NCBI GenBank assembly: GCA_963715045.1
Contig: CAVQRC010000037.1
Span: 1 to 58,042 of the forward strand
DNA: 58,042 bases
DNA from: CAVQRC01 sp963715045
Lineage (GTDB): Bacteria; Planctomycetota; Planctomycetia; Pirellulales; Lacipirellulaceae
Reading direction: 5' to 3'
Shown here: positions 52,322-58,042 of the stretch, piece after piece
How positions within the stretch are numbered: the first letter of the stretch is position 1
Layout of the letters: each line of letters starts with the position of its first letter
Notes under the pieces: model-generated
Told to the model about the DNA's origin: nothing
The model's database searches: none
What the model saw: only the letters and a program-made list of their open reading frames with translations
Program-made: the position numbers and the translations under genes

Positions 52322-53645
52322 CGAGACGCTGTCGACTGGCGCACCGCTGCGAATCGCCTACATCGCCGCCGGCGCCGGCGGGATGTTCTGCGGGGCATGC
52401 CTCCACGACAATACGCTCGCCGCCGCACTCCAGCGACTCGGCGAAGACGTCGTCTTGCTGCCGACCTACACCCCGCTGCGGACCGACGAGGTCAATGTCA
52501 GCGAGAAGCGAGTTTTTCTCGGCGGTATCAACGTCTATCTCGGCCAGAAACTGGCCCTGTTTCGTCACTCGCCGGCCTGGCTGCATCGGCTCCTCGATCA
52601 TCCTCGCCTGCTCGGCTGGGTCGGAGGACGCGCCTCGAGCGTCGATCCCGCCAGGCTCGGCGACATGACGGTCTCGGTCCTCGAGGGCCCCCGCGGAAAT
52701 CAGGCGCGTGAGGTCGCTGAACTCATCGACTGGCTGGCCGACGAATTCCGGCCCGACGCGGTCCACCTCTCCAACTCCATGCTCTCGGGACTCGCCGCTC
52801 CCATCCGCCAGCGGCTCGGCGTTCCCGTCATCTGCTCCCTGGCGGGTGAAGACATTTTTCTCGAGCACCTCGTCCCACCCCACTACGAAGCGGCTCGCGA
52901 ACTGCTCCGCCAGAACGCCCGCGAGATCGACGCGTTCGTGGCTCTCAACGAGTACTACGCCGACTACATGGCCACTTACCTGGACGTCGATCGGAGTCGC
53001 GTCGCGGTGGTTCCCCACGGCCTCGAGCTCGAGGGACATTCCATGAGAACCCGTTCCGAGGAGCCTCGTCCCCTGCGGATTGGCTATCTCGCCAGGATCT
53101 GCGAGGAAAAGGGTCTGCACGTACTCATCGAGGCTTGCCAGGAACTTGCGACGTCCGGGCAACTCGGGCCGATCGAACTGCACGCGGCCGGATACCTCGG
53201 GCCAGGTGAACGAAAGTACCTGGCCCAACTGCAGGCCCAGGCTCGCCGGGGCATCTTAGGGCGGCGATTTTACTACCACGGAGAACTGACGCGGGAAGAG
53301 AAGATCGCCTTTCTCCAGTCTCTGGACGTGTTCGCCCTGCCAACGGTCTACGTGGAAAGCAAGGGTCTGCCGGCACTCGAGGCCCTGGCCAACGGCATCC
53401 CGGTCGTCGTTCCGGACCACGGCTGCTTCCCCGAGCTGATCCGCGACACGGGCGGCGGTCTGCTGTGCCGGCCTCGCGATCCGGTCGACCTGGCTGAGAA
53501 GATCGCCACGCTGCTGGCCGCACCGGATCGCGGCCAGTCTTACGGGCATCGCGGCTATGCGGCCATCCACGACCGTTACCACGCCGACGCCATGGCGGAG
53601 AAAACGCGGCAGTTCTACCGGCGACGACAGATTCTGATGGGCTGA
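52314..53645 (+). CDS. GT4-family glycosyltransferase
   Basis: The product is 443 residues with the GT-B fold of family 4. The N-terminal AYIAAGAGGMFCGACLHDNT is the acceptor-side loop. In the C-terminal half, IGYLARICEEKGLHVLIEAC (about 256), YYHGELTREEKIAFLQSLDV, and the sugar-nucleotide EX7E-type motif ESKGLPALEALANGIPVVVP (about 347) are seen. It transfers a sugar from an NDP-sugar to an unknown acceptor, probably a lipid or surface polysaccharide. ATG 52314 overlaps the symporter gene by 8 bp. This gives a three-gene coupled run DUF3311-symporter-glycosyltransferase. Confidence 0.92.
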   Translation: MPSETLSTGAPLRIAYIAAGAGGMFCGACLHDNTLAAALQRLGEDVVLLPTYTPLRTDEVNVSEKRVFLGGINVYLGQKLALFRHSPAWLHRLLDHPRLLGWVGGRASSVDPARLGDMTVSVLEGPRGNQAREVAELIDWLADEFRPDAVHLSNSMLSGLAAPIRQRLGVPVICSLAGEDIFLEHLVPPHYEAARELLRQNAREIDAFVALNEYYADYMATYLDVDRSRVAVVPHGLELEGHSMRTRSEEPRPLRIGYLARICEEKGLHVLIEACQELATSGQLGPIELHAAGYLGPGERKYLAQLQAQARRGILGRRFYYHGELTREEKIAFLQSLDVFALPTVYVESKGLPALEALANGIPVVVPDHGCFPELIRDTGGGLLCRPRDPVDLAEKIATLLAAPDRGQSYGHRGYAAIHDRYHADAMAEKTRQFYRRRQILMG

Positions 53646-53699
53646 TGGGCGAATGGGCCAGTAGGCGAATGGGGGGATGGGCCGATGGGGGGATGGGCG
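53641..53699 (+). repeat. GATGGGCGAATGGG-type tandem repeat
   Basis: Five or six imperfect repeats of GATGGG, GAATGGG and GGGGGATGGG starting at the glycosyltransferase stop. It is similar in type to the TGGGAC units flanking the family B repeats. Confidence 0.75.
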
Positions 53700-53785
53700 A
53701 CGGTCAGGCCCATTTCACGTCCGGCGTTGCGATTCCGCTGATCGTCGAGAGCCGCGATCCATCCGCGGGTCGCACTTCGACCGAG

Positions 53786-53810
53786 GAAATGACCCCGACG
53801 GGGTCATTTC
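53786..53810 (+). terminator. Perfect 11-bp hairpin, likely terminator
   Basis: GAAATGACCCC/GGGGTCATTTC (53786-53796 with 53800-53810) with a 3-nt loop, between the glycosyltransferase and the rpsR promoter. It has no T-run, so it is a factor-dependent or weak terminator. It is upstream of the rpsR promoter and cannot be part of the rpsR leader. Confidence 0.5.
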
Positions 53811-53865
53811 GCATGTTCGTCTGCGGCGACCCCGATTTCAGTTCACGGGGGCCGCACGGGTGGGA

Positions 53866-53893
53866 TTGTCTCCCCACAAAACTCACGTATATT
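53866..53893 (+). promoter_or_regulatory. rpsR promoter
   Basis: TTGTCT (53866-53871) and TATATT (53888-53893) have a 16-bp spacer, giving a leader of about 40 nt before ATG 53940. Confidence 0.65.
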
Positions 53894-53939
53894 AGTGGTT
53901 TTGCCCGAACACAGTCGCACCCATTACCTGAAATCTACT

Positions 53940-54182
53940 ATGGCGAAGCGGAAAGCTCAGCGGCGTGCCGCAAAGAAGGACCCGATCTACGTTGACGGCC
54001 AGCGGCCCCGACCGATGTACGTCGATTACAAAGACCTCGATCTCCTCAGCAAGCTCACCAACCGCCACGGGCGGATCGTGGGCCGACGCAAGACCGGCTG
54101 CAACGCAGCCAGCCAGCACGCGGTTTCCAAAGCCATCAAGCGGGCCCGTTTCATGGCCCTGCTCCCTTACGTCGGTGACTGA
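53940..54182 (+). CDS. rpsR: Small ribosomal subunit protein bS18
   Basis: The product is 80 residues. The basic N-terminus MAKRKAQRRAAKKDPIYVDG leads to the core motifs YVDYKDLDLLSKLTNRHGRI, VGRRKTGCNAASQHAVSKAI and KRARFMALLPYV, which match bS18 closely in order and spacing. bS18 sits on the 30S platform near bS6 and helps bind mRNA. In many bacteria it is in rpsF-ssb-rpsR-rplI; here it has its own promoter and no ribosomal neighbours. ATG 53940 is chosen over an earlier frame start, matching the usual length. Confidence 0.94.
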   Translation: MAKRKAQRRAAKKDPIYVDGQRPRPMYVDYKDLDLLSKLTNRHGRIVGRRKTGCNAASQHAVSKAIKRARFMALLPYVGD

Positions 54183-54240
54183 TTCACCCGATTCTTGCGG
54201 ACGTTTCGTCCGAACCAGCAAAGCCCTGGTCCATGAATCC

Positions 54241-54660
54241 GTGACGCCTTACCGCGCCACCCGCCGTGTCGAGTTTCACGATACCGACATGGCCGGCATG
54301 ATGCACTTCTCGGCCTTCATCACGTATATGGAGTCGGCCGAGCACGAGATGCTGCGGACGCTCGGCCATGAGGTGTTTCAGGAGCATGCGGGCGAGACGA
54401 TCAGCTTTCCCCGCGTCCACGTCGAGTGCGACTACCGCAGACCGCTCAAATTCGGTCAGCAATTCGACGTCCTGGTGACGATCGATCGCATCGGTGACAA
54501 GAGCATCCGCTACGCCTTCGAGTTTCTCTGCGAAGGCCAATCAGTCGCCCAGGGCAAGATCACCGCTGCCTGCTGCCGCTTCTCCAACGCCCATCCACCC
54601 GCTCCCGTATCGATTCCGGCCGAAATCCGTGCGGCTCTGGAACAGGGCCCCGGAAACTAG
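54241..54660 (+). CDS. 4HBT-family acyl-CoA thioesterase
   Basis: The product is 139 residues with the hot-dog fold of the 4-hydroxybenzoyl-CoA thioesterase family. FHDTDMAGMMHFSAFITYME carries the catalytic Asp (about residue 14-20), followed by the helix SAEHEMLRTLG, then VECDYRRPLKFGQQFDVLVT. The family hydrolyses acyl-CoA thioesters. GTG 54241 is preferred over GTG 54175 because conservation begins at VTPYRATRRVEFHDTD. It overlaps no other gene but follows rpsR closely (58 bp). Confidence 0.87.
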   Translation: MTPYRATRRVEFHDTDMAGMMHFSAFITYMESAEHEMLRTLGHEVFQEHAGETISFPRVHVECDYRRPLKFGQQFDVLVTIDRIGDKSIRYAFEFLCEGQSVAQGKITAACCRFSNAHPPAPVSIPAEIRAALEQGPGN

Positions 54661-54734
54661 CGGGCGGTCGAGCACTGCGTCAGTTACCTTGGAAGCGTCG
54701 AGATACGCCGCCGCTGGGTATCAAGGAAGCAGCC

Positions 54735-54822
54735 AGTCCCAGTGTCCCAGCGTCCCATCGTCCCAGTCGTCCCATCCGACTTCGCTACGCTCGCAGAACT
54801 CGCGAGAGCTACGTCGGACTTC
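54735..54822 (-). repeat. Dispersed palindromic repeat, family B copy 2 (reverse)
   Basis: The reverse complement of 54772-54822 (GAAGTCCGACGTAGCTCTCG ... GAAGTCGGATGG) matches copy 1 at 12787-12840. TGTCCCAG/CGTCCCA-type units (54735-54771) flank it, just as TGGGAC units flank copy 1. It lies 17 bp before the next gene's start. Confidence 0.75.
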
Positions 54823-54839
54823 GTCAGCCCCAAAGTCCA

Positions 54840-55801
54840 GTGATCCTCCCCTACCTGACCGATCTGACGTTGCGACTCGCTTCGGCCGCGGGCGAATTAT
54901 CGGACGCGTTCCGCGAACGTCACACGGAGTATTTCGCCCAGGCGCAACGTGCGGATGGGGGCTTCGCGGGCCGTGAAGGTGGCAGCGATCTCTACTACAC
55001 CAGCTTTGCGTTGCGGGGCCTGGCGATTCTCGGCGGACTCACCGACGAGGTCGCGGATCGCGTGACCAGGTACCTGCAATCGCGATCTGGCCAGTGATGT
55101 GGCCGTCGTCGATTTCTTCTCCCTGATTTTCTCGGCCGCAATGATCGAAGCCGCGACCGGCAACGAGCCTGCTCGCCGAACACGTTGTTGACTGGCGGGA
55201 CCGGATCGCTGACAAGCTGGCGGAGTTGCGTCGCGATGACGGCGGATTCGCCAAGGGAGCCGAGGGCATGGCGAGCAGTACCTATCACACGTTTCTGGTC
55301 CTGCTCTGTTCGGAACTCATCGAGCGGGAGGTCACCGATCCGGCCAGCCTGGCCCGGTTCGTGCTTGCCCAGCGGAGGGAGGACGGCGGCTTTGTTGAAA
55401 TCAGGGCGGCGCGGCGGAGCGGCACCAATCCCACGGCGGCGGCGATCGGCGTGCTCAAGATTCTCAAGCAGCAGTACGGTCTGGATCGCTTGTCGGAGGA
55501 TGTCCGGGAGGGCGCGATCGACTTCCTGGCCGAAATGCAGGATGACGAAGGCGGCCTGCGGGCGAATACGCGGATCCCCATCGCCGACCTGCTCAGCACG
55601 TTTACCGGTTTTCTGACCCTGTGCGATCTGGGGGAACCCACCGCCGTGGACCTCGACGAGATGGCGCGCTTTACGCGTAGTCTGGAGCTGCCCGGCGGCG
55701 GATTCCACGGCGCCGTCTGGGACGAGGCCAGCGATGTCGAGTATTCGTTCTACGGCGTGGCCGCGACGGCCCTGATCTCCCGGCCGGTTCGCGAAATGTA
55801 G
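54840..55801 (+). CDS. Prenyltransferase/squalene-oxidase-repeat protein (two frame breaks)
   Basis: About 320 residues. From GTG 54840: VILPYLTDLTLRLASAAGEL then FAQAQRADGGFAGREGGSD and YYTSFALRGLAILGGL. After a shift near 55085 it reads DLASDVAVVDFFSLIFSAAM, and after a second shift near 55170 EHVVDWRDRIADKLAELR, then DDGGFAKGAEGM, QRREDGGFVEIRAARRSGTN and LPGGGFHGAVWDEASDVEYS. The repeating DGGF signature is the prenyltransferase beta-subunit/squalene cyclase helix repeat. It lacks the DXDD motif and a clear zinc site, so it is not a typical cyclase. The repeats and 4HBT neighbour hint at lipid or terpenoid metabolism. Confidence 0.78.
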
Positions 55802-56002
55802 CACGACAGTGATCGGGGACGCTGTCACTGGAAGGCCAAACGATGTCGGGTCACGGAGTGCCCCGCCTCTACCAGCCGCAGGTAAACCGTCCACGAGGCA
55901 GACCCGTTCAACAGCTCCTGCGGCCGCTGTATCCTTGGTTGCCGGTCCGTCCATTCGACTCCTGCCGCTGCTTCCGCCCGTTCACCCCCCCGGCAGCCCT
56001 CC
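55802..56002. other. Intergenic region with short exact repeat
   Basis: Contains the 19-base exact repeat CGGGTCACGGAGTGCCCCG at 55847-55865, identical to 10531-10549. No gene was seen. Confidence 0.45.
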
Positions 56003-56677
56003 GTGCCCACACTTGTTCTGAAGCACATCTCGAAAGAATATCCCACGCGAGCCGAGCCGCTCCGCGTACTCGACGATATCTCGTTCGAGTTGCCAGCCGC
56101 TTCCGCCATCGCCATCGTAGGGCCCAGCGGGTCGGGTAAGAGCACCCTGCTGTCGATTATCGGCACGCTCGAGACGCCCACCACAGGACAGGTCCTGCTC
56201 GACGATATCGATCCGTTCCAACTGAGCGAACCTGAACTCGCCGCATTCCGCAATCAACGAGTCGGCTTCGTGTTTCAGGATCATCTCCTCCTGCCGCAGT
56301 GCGGAGCGCTCGAAAACGTCCTGATTCCCTGCCTGGCGTCCGGCACCACCACCGATGAGGACCGGGCTCGCGGCAAAGCCCTTCTCGAACAGGTCGGACT
56401 CGCCGAGCGAATGCAACATCGCCCCGCCGAACTCTCGGGTGGCGAACGACAGCGGGTCGCGATCGCCCGGGCCCTGATTCGCTCGCCCGACCTCCTCCTG
56501 GCCGACGAACCGACCGGCAATCTCGACCGCCAGACCGCCGAGACGATCGGCGACGTGCTCACCCAGATGCACGCCGAGTGCGGCGTCACGCTGATTGTCG
56601 TCACCCACAGCACGGCCCTCGCCCAGCGACTGCCGCGGCAATTCGAACTCGAAAACGCCCTGCTGATCGAACGCTAG
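56003..56677 (+). CDS. ABC transporter ATP-binding protein, LolD/MacB type
   Basis: The product is 224 residues with all ABC ATPase signatures: Walker A GPSGSGKST (about 39-47), Q-loop VGFVFQDHLLLPQC, signature LSGGERQRVAIARAL (about 142), Walker B LLLADEPTGNLD and H-loop VVTHS. It starts at GTG 56003, the first start in frame before KHISKEYP. It powers export or lipoprotein release; no permease gene is adjacent in the window. Length and the DEPTGNLD motif fit the LolD/MacB/FtsE subgroup. Confidence 0.93.
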   Translation: MPTLVLKHISKEYPTRAEPLRVLDDISFELPAASAIAIVGPSGSGKSTLLSIIGTLETPTTGQVLLDDIDPFQLSEPELAAFRNQRVGFVFQDHLLLPQCGALENVLIPCLASGTTTDEDRARGKALLEQVGLAERMQHRPAELSGGERQRVAIARALIRSPDLLLADEPTGNLDRQTAETIGDVLTQMHAECGVTLIVVTHSTALAQRLPRQFELENALLIER

Positions 56678-56725
56678 CCCCGCACGCAAACCCGCATCAC
56701 AGAAAGCCGTTGGGGTCTCTCCGTC

Positions 56726-56749
56726 AGGGTCAGACCGGTCTTGACCCCT
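56726..56749. terminator. Imperfect hairpin between convergent genes
   Basis: AGGGTCAGACC / GGTCTTGACCCCT, with a single bulge and the palindrome GACCGGTC at the apex. It overlaps the stop codon of the minus-strand methyltransferase gene (56748-56750). It may act as a terminator for either gene. No T-run. Confidence 0.4.
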
Positions 56750-57617
56750 ATGGCAGAACGGCGGTCAAGGCGGTCCGCGCGGCCAGCACGCTGAGGCTGT
56801 TGCCAACGAGTTCCAGGGCCTTGGTGGTAGAGATCGTCTCGGGTAACGCGAACGCAGTCGGAAAATTCAACAGCCGGAGAATCTCCGCCGGTGAGAACTT
56901 CCGCGTGCCTTGTGTGGTTCGCACATACGAGCCGCTGCGGGTGTGCATCTTCGCGTAGCCCGACGTGAAGCACCGGCAGACGTCGGGCGGCGCGGCCGCG
57001 TCGACAATATGCAGCGCCTGCCGGAACTGCTCGATGAACGCTTCACTGACGAACAGCAGTTCCGGCGGCAGTGGATCCAGCACCGTGTCCCACGACTCCA
57101 GTGATATGGTTTGTTTCTCAATCGGCCGTAACACGTCACGTGAGGCCACCAGGTAGTACCTCGGTCGCTGATTGACCCAGCCCAGTTCGGTCGGGCAGAG
57201 CAAGACCTCTTGAACCTGATATCCGCAGCGGACGAGCGTCGCGACGAGTCGCTCACGGGTCGCAGAGTTTTCAAAGCCCCACACATTCTCTAAGGCGAAG
57301 CAGCAAGGGCGGATCTCGTCGAGACGTTCGATGAGCGCCAACAACGAGCCGGCCCGGGGATCGGCCAGGTCCCGCCGCTTCCCTCTGCGGGTGTAGGGCT
57401 GGCACGGCGGCGACAACCACCACAGGTCGGCCCGGAACTCGCGAAGACTGGCAGTCGAAATCCCTTCGATCGAGAGCGGATAGGTCGGGTGGGCGAAGTT
57501 GGCTTCGTAAGCGTCGAGAGCGGGCCGGCTGATGTCGATGGCGGCCACGATCTCGCCCCGGCCGGCAACGGCTGCCGCACAGCCGCCAATTCCGCAATAG
57601 AGCTCGAGAATCCGCAC
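56748..57617 (-). CDS. DNMT2-like cytosine-5 methyltransferase (possible tRNA methyltransferase)
   Basis: The product is 289 residues from GTG 57617. C5-methyltransferase motifs appear in order: ILELYCGIGGCAAAV (SAM binding), SPPCQPYTRRGKR with catalytic Cys (about residue 71), FALENVWGFEN (about 110), QRPRYYLVA (about 152) and LELVGNSLSV (about 270). Unlike restriction-type DNA methyltransferases, it has CRCFTSGYAKMHTRSGSY (about 213), the CFT tract typical of eukaryotic DNMT2/TRDMT1. FSPAEILRLLNFPTAF also matches the DNMT2 C-terminus. DNMT2 methylates C38 of tRNA; a bacterial homolog is known in Geobacter. There is no restriction enzyme nearby. It is downstream of DUF983. Confidence 0.87.
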   Translation of the reverse strand: MRILELYCGIGGCAAAVAGRGEIVAAIDISRPALDAYEANFAHPTYPLSIEGISTASLREFRADLWWLSPPCQPYTRRGKRRDLADPRAGSLLALIERLDEIRPCCFALENVWGFENSATRERLVATLVRCGYQVQEVLLCPTELGWVNQRPRYYLVASRDVLRPIEKQTISLESWDTVLDPLPPELLFVSEAFIEQFRQALHIVDAAAPPDVCRCFTSGYAKMHTRSGSYVRTTQGTRKFSPAEILRLLNFPTAFALPETISTTKALELVGNSLSVLAARTALTAVLP

Positions 57618-57648
57618 CGCCGAGCGCCTCCCGGGAACACGGCCGTGT

Positions 57649-57984
57649 TTAGCGGGGATCGATCGACTGATCGAAGTGCATCCAGACCACACGCGAGTAG
57701 CGAATCAACAGAGGCGACAGCACCGCCAGCTGAGCCGCGACGATGGTCAACATGATCCACTGATTGACGTCGAACATCAGACACAGCACCGTCGTGGGGA
57801 ACGCCAGGAGCACTCCGATTCCATAGCTGAAGAACATCGCTCCGAAGAAGTATCCCGGCTCCCGCCCATACAGCAGTCCGCACTTGGGGCAGCGGTCATG
57901 CATCGACCACAGCGATTGATACACCCTTCCCTGCAGGCAGCGGGGACACCTCAGGCGGAGAATGGCCGTTAGTTTGTCGAACAT
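57649..57984 (-). CDS. DUF983 small membrane protein
   Basis: The product is 111 residues. An N-terminal Cys-rich segment RCPRCLQGRVYQSLWSMHDR then CPKCGLLYGREPGYFFGAMF is the DUF983 signature (two CxxC pairs fit to bind zinc). It is followed by two or three transmembrane helices (IGVLLAFPTTVLCLMF, WIMLTIVAAQLAVLSPLLI). The function is unknown in general; it is common in proteobacteria and planctomycetes. It lies 31 bp upstream of the DNMT2-like gene in the same direction and may share its transcript. Confidence 0.88.
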   Translation of the reverse strand: MFDKLTAILRLRCPRCLQGRVYQSLWSMHDRCPKCGLLYGREPGYFFGAMFFSYGIGVLLAFPTTVLCLMFDVNQWIMLTIVAAQLAVLSPLLIRYSRVVWMHFDQSIDPR

Positions 57985-58042
57985 GCAATCTGTACTCTGA
58001 CCGGTCGCCTCGACCGGGCCTGGCGGGATAGAATGCCAACTA

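Noticed and set aside
53786..53810. Autoregulatory leader of rpsR
   Set aside because: The hairpin is upstream of the likely rpsR promoter (53866-53893), so it is not in the rpsR transcript.
57985..58042. Additional gene at the right edge
   Set aside because: Only 58 bases remain upstream of the DUF983 start; no start or motif can be supported.

Overview
The window is GC-rich, gene-dense DNA from a planctomycete, probably Planctomycetia and perhaps Pirellulales. The evidence is two DUF1559 proteins with type IV pilin-like N-termini, each paired with a small lipoprotein; several secreted PEP-CTERM proteins with dockerin-like Ca-binding repeats; a TPR-sulfotransferase; and conserved planctomycetal small proteins. 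I found no rRNA, tRNA, CRISPR array, integrase or transposase.

Layout. 1-10.4 kb is an envelope and secretome block: a LamG/dockerin protein cut by the window edge, three PEP-CTERM proteins sharing an MK(V/I)TN signal-peptide start, DUF1559 plus lipoprotein, a secreted endonuclease/exonuclease/phosphatase protein, and two TPR-sulfotransferase copies, one of them internally deleted. 10.5-20.6 kb holds housekeeping genes: pyruvate kinase, an SDR oxidoreductase, a TPR lipoprotein, two CNNM/CBS transporters and an ABC-2 permease. 20.8-28.1 kb holds a secreted TPR protein, a Cys-rich secreted protein, a membrane protein, a Tat-exported amidohydrolase and an SNF2 helicase with an unknown partner. 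28.4-37.9 kb starts with a STAS protein, then a tight four-gene operon (CoA-ligase-like, Fe-alcohol dehydrogenase, beta-propeller, HemN-like radical SAM), then a SET protein, an orphan GcvH-like protein, a dicluster ferredoxin and a membrane EEP protein. 38.0-39.5 kb is a second DUF1559/lipoprotein pair.

40-48.7 kb is the most interesting part, a candidate biosynthetic cluster: a membrane protein and radical SAM enzyme on the minus strand, diverging from a class II terpene cyclase of the squalene-hopene type, a DUF116-polyprenyl synthetase fusion, a chorismate-lyase-like protein and a flavin-dependent halogenase/oxidoreductase carrying WFWYIP. Together they could make a modified terpenoid or meroterpenoid. 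49-58 kb holds an FG-GAP PEP-CTERM protein, DUF3311 plus an Na+/solute symporter, a GT4 glycosyltransferase, rpsR, a 4HBT thioesterase, a prenyltransferase-repeat protein, an ABC ATPase, DUF983 and a DNMT2-like cytosine-5 methyltransferase.

Two genome-wide traits matter. First, at least 19 single-base frame breaks cut otherwise well-conserved genes, including a compensating pair, which points to consensus indel errors more than gene decay. Genes that continue in another frame are therefore given as one feature, with the break position stated. Second, at least two families of short palindromic dispersed repeats lie next to genes, and one copy lies in frame inside a coding sequence.
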